Shown piece by piece: positions 50,696 to 60,404 of a stretch of 64,000 bases of DNA. The stretch covers positions 186,001 through 250,000 of the forward strand of contig NZ_JASCXX010000003.1 in NCBI RefSeq assembly GCF_030012215.1. Reading direction: 5' to 3'. Within the stretch, counting starts at the first letter, position 1, and each line of letters opens with the position of its first letter. The notes beneath the pieces were generated by a model. That model was not told the origin of the DNA. It searched no databases and saw only the letters and a list, made by a program, of their open reading frames with translations. A program made the translations under genes and the position numbers. The stretch comes from Anaerobaca lacustris (GTDB lineage: Bacteria > Planctomycetota > Phycisphaerae > Sedimentisphaerales > Anaerobacaceae).

Positions 50696-52217
50696 GAAGG
50701 GCTTTGTGTACCTGGTCGGCGCCGGTCCGGGCCGGGCGGACCTGATCACCTTGCGCGGGGCCGAGCTGATCCGCGTCGCCGATTGCATCCTCTGCGACAA
50801 ACTGGCAAATCCGGCCCTCCTGGAACTGGCCCGACCCGATGCCGAGATTGTTCACGTCCCCAAGCGGATCGGTCCGGGCTCGGTCACGCAGGAGCAGATC
50901 AACCAGACCCTCGTCGCCAAGGCGCTCGAAGGCAAGACCGTGGTCCGGCTCAAAGGCGGTGATCCGTGCATCTTCGGACGGGTCACAGAAGAGGTGGTCG
51001 CGCTAAACGAGGCGGGTGTGGGCTTTGAGATCGTCCCCGGCGTCACAGCGGCGATCGCCGCCTCGGAGTACACCGGGATCATGCTGACCGACCGGCGGTA
51101 CAGCTCGCAGGTCGCGTTCATCACGGGCCGCGAGGCCGACGGCAAGGAAGACAGCAACATCGACTGGGAGGTGCTCGCCCGGTTCCCCGGAACGCTCGTG
51201 TTCTATATGGGCATCGGTGTGTTGGGGCGGATCGCCGAGCGGCTGATGGCCTGCGGTCGGGCCGCCGAGACGCCGGCCGCCCTGGTCGCCAACGCGACGC
51301 TGCCCACTCAGCGGGTGGTGCGAGCGTCGCTGAACGAGATCGTTGAAACGTGTCGGGCCGAGCGGATCGAGCCGCCCGCCCTGATCATCATCGGCGCCGC
51401 CGCCGAGGGCGACAGCGAGCTGGACTGGTTCATGAAGCAACCGCTGTTCGGCAAGACCATCGTCACGACGCGCGATACGGCGGGCAATGCGGAGTTCGCC
51501 AAGAAGATCCTCGATCGCGGCGGCAATCCCGTGGCCTTTTCGACGATTGCGATCCAGCCGCTAACGGATAGTAATGAATTCCTCCGTGTCTTGACGCATC
51601 TGGGCGACTATGACTGGGTGATCTTCACCAGCCCCAACGGGGTCCGGATCTTCTTCGAGGCGATGGCGGCCCTCGGCAAAGATGCGCGGGTGTTTGCCTC
51701 GAAGAGGCTGGCGACGCTCGGCGTCAAGACCGCGGCGACTCTGGCGCAGTATGGGATCAAGGCCGATTTCGTGCCCACGGTGTTCACCGGACGCGAACTG
51801 GGTCGGCAGCTCGTCGCCATTGCGAATCTGAACGGCAAGAAGGTCCTGTCGCTGCGCTCGGAACTGGCGACGAACGATCTCCTGGAGGTCCTGGAGACAG
51901 GCGGGGCGATCGTTCAGGATGTCCCACTGTACACCGCAGTTCCAAAGACCGGCGATGTCGAGGCCTTGCGCCGGCAGATCGAAGACGGGCAGATCGACTG
52001 GCTGACATTCGCCAGCCCGTCGGCGGCGCGGAACTTCTTCGATGCGATCCCGCCGGACGCGGTCAACGCCGGCCGGGCGAAAGTCGCCTCCATCGGCCCG
52101 GTGACTTCGGAGCAGTTGAACAAGCTGGGTGTGCGTGTCGATCTGACGGCCGTCGAGTACACTACCGATGGACTGCTGGACGCCATCGAGGCGGTCGAAA
52201 GGGGTGACGGCTCATGA
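50682..52217 (+). CDS. cobA-hemD: Uroporphyrinogen-III methyltransferase / uroporphyrinogen-III synthase fusion
   Basis: A 511-residue two-domain protein. Residues 1-245 are a SAM uroporphyrinogen-III C-methyltransferase (VYLVGAGPGRADLITLRGAE, VVRLKGGDPCIFGR, VPGVTAAIAASEYTGI, YMGIGVLGRIAERL), which makes precorrin-2. Residues 260-505 are uroporphyrinogen-III synthase (KTIVTTRDTAGNAEF, WVIFTSPNGVRIFFEAM, IDWLTFASPSAARNFFDAI, VASIGPVTSEQL). One polypeptide therefore both closes the macrocycle and diverts it to siroheme or cobalamin. The ATG at 50682 starts inside the end of hemC, so translation is coupled. Known fusion architecture. Confidence 0.95.
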   Translation: MVQPKKGFVYLVGAGPGRADLITLRGAELIRVADCILCDKLANPALLELARPDAEIVHVPKRIGPGSVTQEQINQTLVAKALEGKTVVRLKGGDPCIFGRVTEEVVALNEAGVGFEIVPGVTAAIAASEYTGIMLTDRRYSSQVAFITGREADGKEDSNIDWEVLARFPGTLVFYMGIGVLGRIAERLMACGRAAETPAALVANATLPTQRVVRASLNEIVETCRAERIEPPALIIIGAAAEGDSELDWFMKQPLFGKTIVTTRDTAGNAEFAKKILDRGGNPVAFSTIAIQPLTDSNEFLRVLTHLGDYDWVIFTSPNGVRIFFEAMAALGKDARVFASKRLATLGVKTAATLAQYGIKADFVPTVFTGRELGRQLVAIANLNGKKVLSLRSELATNDLLEVLETGGAIVQDVPLYTAVPKTGDVEALRRQIEDGQIDWLTFASPSAARNFFDAIPPDAVNAGRAKVASIGPVTSEQLNKLGVRVDLTAVEYTTDGLLDAIEAVERGDGS

Positions 52218-53944
52218 CAGGATGGCGCATGCTTCTGCTCGTTGTGCTGATGGCGGTCCGAATTGCCGCCGAGGACATGCGAAACATTCGCACGGGCTGG
52301 GAGATCCCGTCAAAGAATTATGCCGATCAGCCCTACGTTGTCCGGACCGACGACGACGCATGGCTGTGCATTCTCACGACCGGCTCGGGCCATGAAGGCG
52401 CCGTCGGGCAGCATGTTATGACGCTGCGCAGCACGGATCAGGGCCGGACGTGGTCGACGCCGGTCGATGTCGAGCCGGCCGATGGACCGGAGGCCTCGTA
52501 CGCCGTTCTGCTGAAGGCCCCGACCGGGCGCATCTTCGCCTTCTACAACCACAACACCGACAACCTGCGTCGCGTCAAGGCCGACGATCCGCCGTACAAG
52601 GGCGGCTGGTGCAGCCGCGTCGATACGCTGGGCTACTACGTTTTCAAGTACAGCGACGATCACGGCCGCACGTGGTCGAGGCAGCGCTTTGCCGTCCCCG
52701 TCCGCGAGTTCGAGATCGACCGTGAGAACCCGTACGCCGGCGAGGTGCGGTTCTTCTGGAACGTCGGCAAGCCCTTCGTCCACGACGGCGTGGCCCACGT
52801 TCCGCTGCACAAGGTCGGCCGGTTCGGGCAGGCCTTCCTGGCCCGCACCGAAGGCGTGCTGCTGGCGAGCGGCAACCTTCTGACCGAGGCCGACCCGAAT
52901 CGTGTGACGTGGCGAACATTGCCCGACGGCGACATCGGTCTGCGCGCGCCGGCCGGCGGCGGTCCGATTGCCGAGGAGCAGAACTTCTGCGTCCTCAGCG
53001 ACGGCTCGTTCTTCTGCGTCTACCGCACGATCGACGGCCATCCGGCGTGCACCTACAGCCGTGACGGTGGACACACCTGGAGCCCGCCCCAATGCATGCG
53101 CTATGCCGACGGCCGGCTCATCAAGCACCCGCGCGCCGCCAACTTCGCCTGGAAGTGCTCGAACGGCAAGTATCTCTACTGGTTCCACAATCACGGAGGG
53201 CGAACCTACGACGACCGCAATCCCGCCTGGCTCTGCGGAGGCGTCGAGGCCGATGCGCCCCAGGGCAAGGTCATTCGCTGGTCTCAGCCGGAGATCGTGC
53301 TATTCGACGACGATCCTCGCGTGCGCATGAGCTATCCCGACCTGATCGAAGACGACGGCGAATTCTATCTGACCGAGACGCAGAAGACGATTGCCCGCGT
53401 TCACCCAATCGACGGGACCTTGCTCGAAGGGCTCTGGAATCAGTTCGAGAACAACGAGGTCGCGCCCTATAAGCGGGCCTCTGCTCTCGAAGGCCTCGCC
53501 ATCGATCTCTGGATCGAGTTCGAGTCGCTGACGCCGGGCCAGACGATTCTGGACGGCCGCAACGAGCAAGGGCAGGGGGTATGCCTGTGGACCGCAGCCG
53601 GCGGCGCCGTCGAGATCGTCCTGACCGACGGCGATATCGAGAGCCGCTGGAGTTGCGATGGCGGGCTTCTCAAGGCGGGACAACTGCACCACATCGTCGC
53701 GAACGTCGATGCGAGCCCGAGAATCATTACATTTGTCATCGACGGCAAGCTTTGTGACGGCGGCCAGACTCGCCAGTTCGGCTGGGGACGCTTCGACGCC
53801 GATTGGCGTCTGGCCGACCTCGGCGGATCGTTTCGGGTCGTCCCGGAGTTCGGCGGCCGCATCCACCATCTGCGCATCTACAATCGATCCCTGCGCACCA
53901 GCGAAGCCGTCGGCAACTACCGCGCCGGTCTCAATGCTCGCTGA
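52214..53944 (+). CDS. Sialidase/BNR-like glycosidase with C-terminal LamG-type domain
   Basis: A 576-residue protein with a short hydrophobic N-terminus (MTGWRMLLLVVLMAVRIAAE, possibly a weak signal peptide) and several Asp-box-like repeats (STDQGRTWS, SDDHGRTWS, SRDGGHTWSP) of six-bladed sialidase propellers. The C-terminal concanavalin/LamG-like domain spans about 425-570 (GLAIDLWIEFES, GGRIHHLRIYNRSLRTSEAV). It may act on a host or environmental glycan; the substrate is unknown. The ATG overlaps the cobA/hemD stop (ATGA), so it is translationally coupled to tetrapyrrole genes with which it has no known link. Confidence 0.82.
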   Translation: MTGWRMLLLVVLMAVRIAAEDMRNIRTGWEIPSKNYADQPYVVRTDDDAWLCILTTGSGHEGAVGQHVMTLRSTDQGRTWSTPVDVEPADGPEASYAVLLKAPTGRIFAFYNHNTDNLRRVKADDPPYKGGWCSRVDTLGYYVFKYSDDHGRTWSRQRFAVPVREFEIDRENPYAGEVRFFWNVGKPFVHDGVAHVPLHKVGRFGQAFLARTEGVLLASGNLLTEADPNRVTWRTLPDGDIGLRAPAGGGPIAEEQNFCVLSDGSFFCVYRTIDGHPACTYSRDGGHTWSPPQCMRYADGRLIKHPRAANFAWKCSNGKYLYWFHNHGGRTYDDRNPAWLCGGVEADAPQGKVIRWSQPEIVLFDDDPRVRMSYPDLIEDDGEFYLTETQKTIARVHPIDGTLLEGLWNQFENNEVAPYKRASALEGLAIDLWIEFESLTPGQTILDGRNEQGQGVCLWTAAGGAVEIVLTDGDIESRWSCDGGLLKAGQLHHIVANVDASPRIITFVIDGKLCDGGQTRQFGWGRFDADWRLADLGGSFRVVPEFGGRIHHLRIYNRSLRTSEAVGNYRAGLNAR

Positions 53945-53947
53945 GTC

Positions 53948-53976
53948 TTGACGTGCGGGTCGTCGGCGGATATACG
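53948..53976 (+). promoter_or_regulatory. Sigma-70-type promoter for hemB
   Basis: TTGACG at 53948-53953 and TATACG at 53971-53976 are spaced 17 bases, 41 bp upstream of the hemB ATG and just after the sialidase-like gene. Confidence 0.6.
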
Positions 53977-54016
53977 TGCGGGCGTACCGGAGATTTGAAC
54001 TTGAAGGGGTGTTGGC

Positions 54017-55015
54017 ATGGGCTTTCCCGAAATTCGAATGCGACGGCTTCGCAGCAGTGCCGCGATGCGGCGGATGGTGCGCGAGACGACGTTGAGCGTC
54101 GACGACTTGGTCTATCCGCTCTTTGCCCGTCCTGGCAGCAACGTGCGAGAGCCAATCGCTTCGATGTCGGATTGCTTCCATCTTTCCGCCGACCGGATTG
54201 CCGACGAGGCAGTCCAGGTTGCCGACCTGGGCATTCCGGCGGTGTTGCTCTTTGGCCTGCCGGAGCGGAAGGACGAGAAGGGTTCGGAGGCCTGGTCGGA
54301 AAGCGGGGCGGTTCAGCAGGCGATTCAGGCGATCAAGAAGCGGGTCCCCGGTCTGCTCGTGATTACCGATGTGTGTTTGTGTGCCTACACGACGACAGGC
54401 CATTGCGGCGTGATTAAGGGCCACCGCCTCGACAACGACGCGACGTGCGAGCTGCTGGCGAAGATGGCGCTGTCGCATGCCCAGGCGGGCGCCGATATCG
54501 TGGCGCCGTCGGACATGATGGACGGCCGGATCGGCGCGATCCGTCAGGTGCTGGAGAGGAACGGTTTCGATCACGTGGCGATCCTGTCGTATGCGGCCAA
54601 GTTTGCCTCGGCCTTTTACGGCCCGTTCCGCGACGCCGCAGAATCGGCGCCGTCGCCCGAGATGGCCGCCGCCGGCCTGGGCGACCGCAAGACCTACCAG
54701 ATGGACCCGGCCAACGCCCGCGAGGCGGTTCGCGAGATTGCCCTCGATATCGAGGAAGGCGCCGACATGGTGATGGTCAAGCCGGCGTTGAGCTTTCTCG
54801 ACGTGATCTGCCGCGCCCGCCAGCAGTTCGACTGTCCCATCGCCGCCTATAACGTCAGCGGAGAGTACATGATGCTCCACGCGGCCGCCGAACGCGGCCT
54901 GCTCGACCGCGATGCCGCCATGATGGAAGTCCTGACCAGCATCAAACGCGCCGGCGCCGACATCGTCATCACCTACCACGCCAAGGCCGCCGCCTCGTTA
55001 CTCGGACGCAGGTAA
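54017..55015 (+). CDS. hemB: Delta-aminolevulinic acid dehydratase (porphobilinogen synthase)
   Basis: HemB condenses two 5-aminolevulinate molecules into porphobilinogen. The 332-residue product has Schiff-base lysines in SYAAKFASAFYGPFR (Lys195) and MVKPALSFLD (Lys255). Cys120, Cys122 and Cys130 (DVCLCAYTTTGHCG) are the zinc-binding triad, so this looks zinc-dependent. Full-length for the family. It has its own promoter and follows the sialidase-like gene by 72 bp, and a glucan-branching enzyme follows 35 bp later. Confidence 0.96.
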   Translation: MGFPEIRMRRLRSSAAMRRMVRETTLSVDDLVYPLFARPGSNVREPIASMSDCFHLSADRIADEAVQVADLGIPAVLLFGLPERKDEKGSEAWSESGAVQQAIQAIKKRVPGLLVITDVCLCAYTTTGHCGVIKGHRLDNDATCELLAKMALSHAQAGADIVAPSDMMDGRIGAIRQVLERNGFDHVAILSYAAKFASAFYGPFRDAAESAPSPEMAAAGLGDRKTYQMDPANAREAVREIALDIEEGADMVMVKPALSFLDVICRARQQFDCPIAAYNVSGEYMMLHAAAERGLLDRDAAMMEVLTSIKRAGADIVITYHAKAAASLLGRR

Positions 55016-55050
55016 ATCCCGTACTCTCTCACTGGAGGGCGTATTCACTC

Positions 55051-56829
55051 ATGGAGCGGAAGACCCGTGTGAAAGGCGCCGTTGCTTACGAAGGCGGTGT
55101 GCGGTTTGGCGTGTGGGCCCCGCATGCCGGCCAGGTGTATGTCGTCGGCACGTTCAACGGTTGGGACAAAACCGGCCATCGGCTCACCAGGCAGCGCGGC
55201 GGATGGTGGTCGGGCGATGTCGCGGGCGCGAAGGTGAGCGATGAGTACCGCTTCCGGATTGTCTCAGATGCGGGCGAGAGGCTCAAGATCGATCCCTACG
55301 CGCGCAATGTGACGAGTTCGGTCGGCAATGCGATCGTCATGGCGGCGGTCGGAGGAATGCGTCCGTTCACGCCGCCGCCGTTGAATGAAATGGTGATCTA
55401 CGAGCTGCACATCGGCACCTTCGGAAAGCACGGGCAATCCGGTCCGGGCAACCTGGAGGGCGCTCTGGAGCGGCTGGACCACCTGAAGGAGCTCGGCGTC
55501 AACGCCATCGAGGTCATGCCGTTGAGCGAGTTTCCCGGCGGCTATTCCTGGGGCTACAACCCGTCGCATATCTTCGCCGTTGAGAGCGACTACGGCACGC
55601 CGGCGTCCTTTCGCGACTTCGTCGCCAGGGCCCACGAGTCGGGGATCGCCGTGATCGTCGACGTGGTCTACAACCATCTCGGTCCCGACGATCTGTGCCT
55701 ATGGAAGTTCGACGGGTGGAGCGAAAACGACAAAGGCGGCATCTACTTCTACAACGACGAGCGGGCCGAGACACCCTGGGGTCACACGCGTCCGGATTTC
55801 GGGCGGGGCGAGGTCCGCGAGTACCTTCGCGACAACGCGCTGATGTGGATTCGGGACTATGGCGTCGATGGTCTGCGTTTCGATGCGACGAACTACATCC
55901 GTAACGTGTACGGCCAGCGGGGTCCAGAGGGCGATCTTCCCGACGGCTGGTCGCTGATGCAGTGGATCAATCAGGAGATCCACAAGGCCTGGCCTGACGC
56001 CCTGACCATTGCCGAAGACATGCAGGATGATGCCGCACTCGTCGCGGCCCACCAGGACGGCGGTGCGGGATTCAACACGCAATGGGATGGGCGATTCGTG
56101 CACGAGGTTCGTCAGGCTCTCCTCGCCGTCGACGACCCGACGCGGAATCTCCACGCGGTGCGTGACGCAATCGTTCGCCGTCTCGGCCACGATGCATTCG
56201 CACGCGTGATCTACACCGAATCGCATGATGAGGTGGCCAACGGCAAGGCCCGCATTCCGGAAGAGCTGGCGCCCGACGATGCGGCAACGTGGATTGCCAA
56301 GAAGCGGTCGACGCTGGGCGCGGCCCTGGTGTTCACGGCGCCGGGCATTCCGATGATCTTCCAGGGTCAGGAGTTCCTCGAAGACGACTGGTTTCGCGAC
56401 GACGATCCGATCGACTGGTCGAAGAAGGAGCGGTTTGCCGGCATCTTTCGCTTATACAAGGACCTGATTGGCCTGCGTCTGAACCGGACCGGACACACCC
56501 GGGGGCTGTGCGGCCAGAACGCCGATGTCCTCCATGTCAATCCCGATCAGAAGGTCCTTGCCTATCACCGATGGGACCAAGGCGGGCCGGGCGACAGCGT
56601 GGTGGTTGCGGCGAACTTCTCTGCCGAGCCCCGGCGCGATTATCGGATCGGTCTGCCCGCTGTGGGCCACTGGCCGGTGCGGTTCAACAGCGACAGCAAG
56701 GTGTACGATGCGGAATTCGGCGACCTGGGCGGCCCGGCCGTGACGGCCGAGCCACAGGGATATGACGGCCAACCGGCGTCAGGGACCGTCGCCCTGGCGC
56801 CGTACAGCGTGATCCTTCTTTCCCAATGA
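55051..56829 (+). CDS. Alpha-glucan branching enzyme-like GH13 protein
   Basis: A 592-residue alpha-amylase-family enzyme with an N-terminal CBM48-like domain (about 10-100, VRFGVWAPHAGQVYVVGTFNGW), a GH13 barrel (about 115-480) and a C-terminal beta domain. Catalytic residues are visible: nucleophile D278 (GVDGLRFDATNYI), acid E322 (LTIAEDMQ) and D393 (YTESHDEV). Motifs HIGTFGK, MPLSEFPGGYSWGYNPSH and APGIPMIFQGQEFLEDDW resemble 1,4-alpha-glucan branching enzymes and the related trehalohydrolases. I prefer branching enzyme, without certainty. It likely acts on storage glucan in the cytoplasm. Confidence 0.82.
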   Translation: MERKTRVKGAVAYEGGVRFGVWAPHAGQVYVVGTFNGWDKTGHRLTRQRGGWWSGDVAGAKVSDEYRFRIVSDAGERLKIDPYARNVTSSVGNAIVMAAVGGMRPFTPPPLNEMVIYELHIGTFGKHGQSGPGNLEGALERLDHLKELGVNAIEVMPLSEFPGGYSWGYNPSHIFAVESDYGTPASFRDFVARAHESGIAVIVDVVYNHLGPDDLCLWKFDGWSENDKGGIYFYNDERAETPWGHTRPDFGRGEVREYLRDNALMWIRDYGVDGLRFDATNYIRNVYGQRGPEGDLPDGWSLMQWINQEIHKAWPDALTIAEDMQDDAALVAAHQDGGAGFNTQWDGRFVHEVRQALLAVDDPTRNLHAVRDAIVRRLGHDAFARVIYTESHDEVANGKARIPEELAPDDAATWIAKKRSTLGAALVFTAPGIPMIFQGQEFLEDDWFRDDDPIDWSKKERFAGIFRLYKDLIGLRLNRTGHTRGLCGQNADVLHVNPDQKVLAYHRWDQGGPGDSVVVAANFSAEPRRDYRIGLPAVGHWPVRFNSDSKVYDAEFGDLGGPAVTAEPQGYDGQPASGTVALAPYSVILLSQ

Positions 56830-56842
56830 TGCGGCGGTTGCG

Positions 56843-57409
56843 CTACACGTGGGGCAGGGCGATGCCGTCCTGGTGCTGGTACTTGCCGCAGCGGTCGGCG
56901 TAAGAGACCTCGCAGGGCGTCTCGGACTCGAAGAACAGGACCTGGGCGAGCCCCTCGTCGGCGTAGACCTTGGCCGGCAGGGGCGTGGTGTTGGAGATCT
57001 CCAGTACGGCCCGGCCTTCCCAGCCCGGCTCGAAGGGCGTGACGTTGACGATGATCCCGCAGCGGGCGTAGGTGGACTTGCCCACGCAAAGGGTCAGCAC
57101 GTTCTTGGGGATGCGGAACGTCTCGACGCTCAGGGCCAGCGCGAAGCTGTTGGGCGGGATCAGGCAGACATCGCTCTCGACTTCGACCAGTCCCCTGGGG
57201 TCGAACGCCTTGGGATCGACGACCGATCCGTAGACGTTGGTGAAGATGCGAAAGTGCCTCGACACGCGAATGTCGTAGCCGAAGGAGGACAGGCCGTAGG
57301 AGACGACGGAACGGCCGTCTCGCTGGCGCACCTGCCTGTCGACGAACGGCTCGATCATCCGCTGCTCGATCGCCATCTTCTTGATCCACACGTCCGGGCG
57401 TATGCTCAT
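56843..57409 (-). CDS. dcd: dCTP deaminase
   Basis: Dcd converts dCTP to dUTP for thymidylate synthesis. The 188-residue product has the family core [56 protein letters not shown] with the catalytic Glu137, and a Gln/Asp-rich C-terminus that folds over the substrate. It lies 31 bp after metE, so it may be the last gene of the B12-switched operon. It is an ordinary housekeeping enzyme, so it may also have another promoter. Confidence 0.94.
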   Translation of the reverse strand: MSIRPDVWIKKMAIEQRMIEPFVDRQVRQRDGRSVVSYGLSSFGYDIRVSRHFRIFTNVYGSVVDPKAFDPRGLVEVESDVCLIPPNSFALALSVETFRIPKNVLTLCVGKSTYARCGIIVNVTPFEPGWEGRAVLEISNTTPLPAKVYADEGLAQVLFFESETPCEVSYADRCGKYQHQDGIALPHV

Positions 57410-57440
57410 CGCTTTGCTCCTGTTCTGGCCGTTGCGGCAA

Positions 57441-59720
57441 TCACGCCAATTCCTCTCGCATCTTTCGGGCGGCGAGGACCATGTTCTTCAGAGATGCCTC
57501 GACCTCGGGCCACTGCCGCGTCTTGAGGCCGCAGTCGGGATTGACCCACAACTGGCCGACGCGGAGCGTCTCGGCCATCCGGCGGATCAAGTCCACCATC
57601 TCTTCGGTCGATGGCACTCTCGGACTGTGGATATCATACACGCCCGGCCCGATGTCGTTGGGATATTTGTAGTCCACGAAGGCATCGAGCAGTTCGACAT
57701 CGGAGCGGGACGCCTCGATCGAGATCACGTCGGCGTCGAGACCGGCGATGGCCTCGATGATCTCGTTGAAATCGCTGTAGCACATGTGCGTGTGGATCTG
57801 GGTGCGGTCCTGGACGCCGCAGGTGGCCAGGCGAAAGGCCGCAACCGCCCATCGCAGGTATTCCGGCCGCTGAGACTTTCGCAGCGGCAGTCCTTCGCGG
57901 ATGGCGGGCTCGTCGATCTGGATAATGCCGATGCCGGCCGCCTCCAGATCGCTCACCTCATCGCGAATGCACAGGGCGAGTTGGTACGCGGTGTCCTTGC
58001 GGGGCTGGTCCTCACGAACGAAAGACCACTGCAGGATGGTGATCGGGCCGGTCAGCATCCCCTTGACGGGTTTGTCCGTCAGCGACTGGGCATAGGTGCT
58101 CCACTCGACGGTCATCGGTCTGGGCCGGCGGACATCGCCGTAGATGATCGGTGGCTTGACGCAGCGCGAGCCATAACTCTGCACCCAGCCGTTCTGCGTG
58201 AAGGCGACACCTTCGAGCAACTGGCCGAAGTACTCGACCATGTCGTTTCGCTCGGGCTCGCCGTGGACCAGGACGTCCAGCCCGATGTCTTCCTGGAAAC
58301 GAATCACCGCCTCGATCTCGCGTTGCATGGCCCGCCGATAGTCTGCTTCGCCCAGCGCTCCGGCTTTGAAGTCGGCCCGGGCTCTGCGAATCTCGCGGGT
58401 CTGCGGGAACGACCCGATCGTCGTTGTGGGCAGCGCGGGCAGGCAGAAGCGGGCCTGCTGCGTCTGTTTGCGCTTGGCGAAGGGGTTGCGTCGTTCGAAC
58501 ATTTCGTCGGAGAGCTCGGCGAGGCGCTTGCGAACGGCCGGGTTGCGAACCTGGACGGAGCTATCCCGGCGAGCGAAGATGTCGCGACTGGCCTGCAATT
58601 GTGCTTCGATGGCGTCGGCGCCTTCGTGGACGCCTCGGGTCAGTATGCTGATTTCCTCCAGCTTCTGTGCGGCGAAGGCCATCCGCTCGCGCAGCTCGGG
58701 CGATAGCGCCTGTTCATTCGCCAGATCGACGGGACAGTGAAGCAGCGAGCACGACGGCGCGATCATGATCCGGTCGGGGCCGAGCTTCGCGACGGCCTGC
58801 CGGACCAGATCGAAGGCGCCTCTCAGGTCGGTCCGCCAGATGTTCCGCCCATCGACGACGCCCAGGCTCAGCATGCGGCCTTCGCCCAGCAGGGCGACGG
58901 CCCGTTCCAGTTGGTCGGGGCCCCGAACCAGGTCGAGGCCGATTGCATCGAACGGCAGCGCCATGGTCCAGTCGAGATCGTCGGCAAGGCCGCCGAAGTA
59001 GGTGGTCAGGCACAGCTTCAGGGTTCTCCTGGCCTGGGCGATGCGTTCGTAGGCGGTCTTGAAGGCGGCGGGGGCTCGCTCATCGAGATCGAGGACCAGC
59101 ACGGGCTCATCGACCTGAATCCACTCGGCGCCCGCCGATTCGAGCCGACCGATGACCTCGACGTAGACCGAGAGCACGCGATCGAGCAGATTGAGGGGGT
59201 TGATGTCGGGACTCTTGGCCTTGCCCAGGAGCAGATAGGAGACCGGGCCGAGCAGCACCGGCCGCGTGACGATGCCCTCATCCTTCGCTTCGAGGAACTC
59301 ATCGACGATCTTCGCGGACGCCCGCCGCAATTCCATGCCGGCCTCGAACTCCGGCACAATGTAGTGGTAGTTCGTATCGAACCACTTGGTCATCTCCATT
59401 GCGTGGGCCTTCTCGGCACCTCGGGCCATGGCGAAATACGTGTCCACATCGACGAGCGGGCCCTCGAAGCCGAATCGCGATGGGACCGCGCCGAGCATGC
59501 ACGTGGTGTCGAGCACCTGGTCGTAGAGCGAGAAGTCGTTCGATGGGATATGCTCGAGGCCGGCATCCTTCTGGAGCCGCCAGTGGTCGAGCCGAAGACG
59601 CTTGCCCGTTGTTAAAAGGGCCTGGAGGTCGGTCCGCCCGGCCCAGTAGTCCTCCACGGCTTTCTTAAGCTCTCGATGGGCGCCGATGCGGGGAAATCCA
59701 AGGTTAGCACTGATCGCCAT
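57441..59720 (-). CDS. metE: Cobalamin-independent methionine synthase MetE
   Basis: MetE transfers a methyl group from methyl-tetrahydropteroyl-glutamate to homocysteine without B12. The 759-residue protein has the usual two-barrel length. The N-terminal half begins [24 protein letters not shown]. The C-terminal zinc site is visible: [10 protein letters not shown] (His and Cys), a Glu in ISIEASRSD, and Cys in [10 protein letters not shown]. It starts 3 bp after the nrdG stop, so it belongs to the riboswitch-led nrdD-nrdG-metE transcript. Confidence 0.97.
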   Translation of the reverse strand: MAISANLGFPRIGAHRELKKAVEDYWAGRTDLQALLTTGKRLRLDHWRLQKDAGLEHIPSNDFSLYDQVLDTTCMLGAVPSRFGFEGPLVDVDTYFAMARGAEKAHAMEMTKWFDTNYHYIVPEFEAGMELRRASAKIVDEFLEAKDEGIVTRPVLLGPVSYLLLGKAKSPDINPLNLLDRVLSVYVEVIGRLESAGAEWIQVDEPVLVLDLDERAPAAFKTAYERIAQARRTLKLCLTTYFGGLADDLDWTMALPFDAIGLDLVRGPDQLERAVALLGEGRMLSLGVVDGRNIWRTDLRGAFDLVRQAVAKLGPDRIMIAPSCSLLHCPVDLANEQALSPELRERMAFAAQKLEEISILTRGVHEGADAIEAQLQASRDIFARRDSSVQVRNPAVRKRLAELSDEMFERRNPFAKRKQTQQARFCLPALPTTTIGSFPQTREIRRARADFKAGALGEADYRRAMQREIEAVIRFQEDIGLDVLVHGEPERNDMVEYFGQLLEGVAFTQNGWVQSYGSRCVKPPIIYGDVRRPRPMTVEWSTYAQSLTDKPVKGMLTGPITILQWSFVREDQPRKDTAYQLALCIRDEVSDLEAAGIGIIQIDEPAIREGLPLRKSQRPEYLRWAVAAFRLATCGVQDRTQIHTHMCYSDFNEIIEAIAGLDADVISIEASRSDVELLDAFVDYKYPNDIGPGVYDIHSPRVPSTEEMVDLIRRMAETLRVGQLWVNPDCGLKTRQWPEVEASLKNMVLAARKMREELA

Positions 59721-59723
59721 GTT

Positions 59724-60404
59724 TTACTCTCCTGAAAACCAGTCAAGATGATGAGGGATGTCGTCTGTCCTGTCACGCGGGAGTTCTGTTGCCGAGCGAA
59801 GCGACGTGTCGAGTGCGTTGTCGGCAACGAACGCCTGCACGGTGTATCGCGTGTGGGCCGGCAGGTAGGATCGAATCTCGTCGATGTCGCGTTCCGAAAG
59901 CAGCGAGGGAACGAACGTCGTGCGAAACCCACACGGCGTCTGGCCTTCGACGAGCAGGGCGATGCTCTCGCGGATGGCCTCGATGGGGGCCTCGGCGCCG
60001 GTCAGTCGGTCGTACTTGCCGAATGGGGCCTTGATGTCCATCGCCACGCAGTCGAGTTGTCGGCCTCCCAGCAGGTCCCGCAGAACCTGCGGGCGACTGC
60101 CGTTCGTATCGAGCTTGACCTTCAGTCCCATCGTTCTGACCCGTTCGATGAACGCCACAAGGTCCTCTTGTATCGTCGGCTCGCCGCCGCTGAGCACGAC
60201 GCCGTCGAGGAAGGCGGCCCGGGCCCGCAGGCAATCGAGCACGCGGCCTTCGTCGATCCGCTCGGCGAGCGGGCGGTCGCAGGCCAGCAGCGATCCGTTG
60301 TGGCAGAACGGACAGCGGAAGTTGCAGCCCTGCGTGAACACGATCGACGCCATATGGCCCGGATAGTCACTCAATGTCAATGCCTGAAAGCCACCGATTC
60401 TCAT
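59724..60404 (-). CDS. nrdG: Anaerobic ribonucleotide reductase activating protein NrdG
   Basis: NrdG is a radical-SAM enzyme that installs the glycyl radical on NrdD. The 226-residue product has the cluster motif CNFRCPFC (Cys27, Cys31, Cys34) near its N-terminus, then VVLSGGEPTIQEDL and VKLDTNGSRP of the radical-SAM barrel. The ATG at 60404 overlaps the nrdD stop (ATGA). It is somewhat longer than E. coli NrdG and resembles the form with a fuller barrel. Confidence 0.95.
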   Translation of the reverse strand: MRIGGFQALTLSDYPGHMASIVFTQGCNFRCPFCHNGSLLACDRPLAERIDEGRVLDCLRARAAFLDGVVLSGGEPTIQEDLVAFIERVRTMGLKVKLDTNGSRPQVLRDLLGGRQLDCVAMDIKAPFGKYDRLTGAEAPIEAIRESIALLVEGQTPCGFRTTFVPSLLSERDIDEIRSYLPAHTRYTVQAFVADNALDTSLRSATELPRDRTDDIPHHLDWFSGE

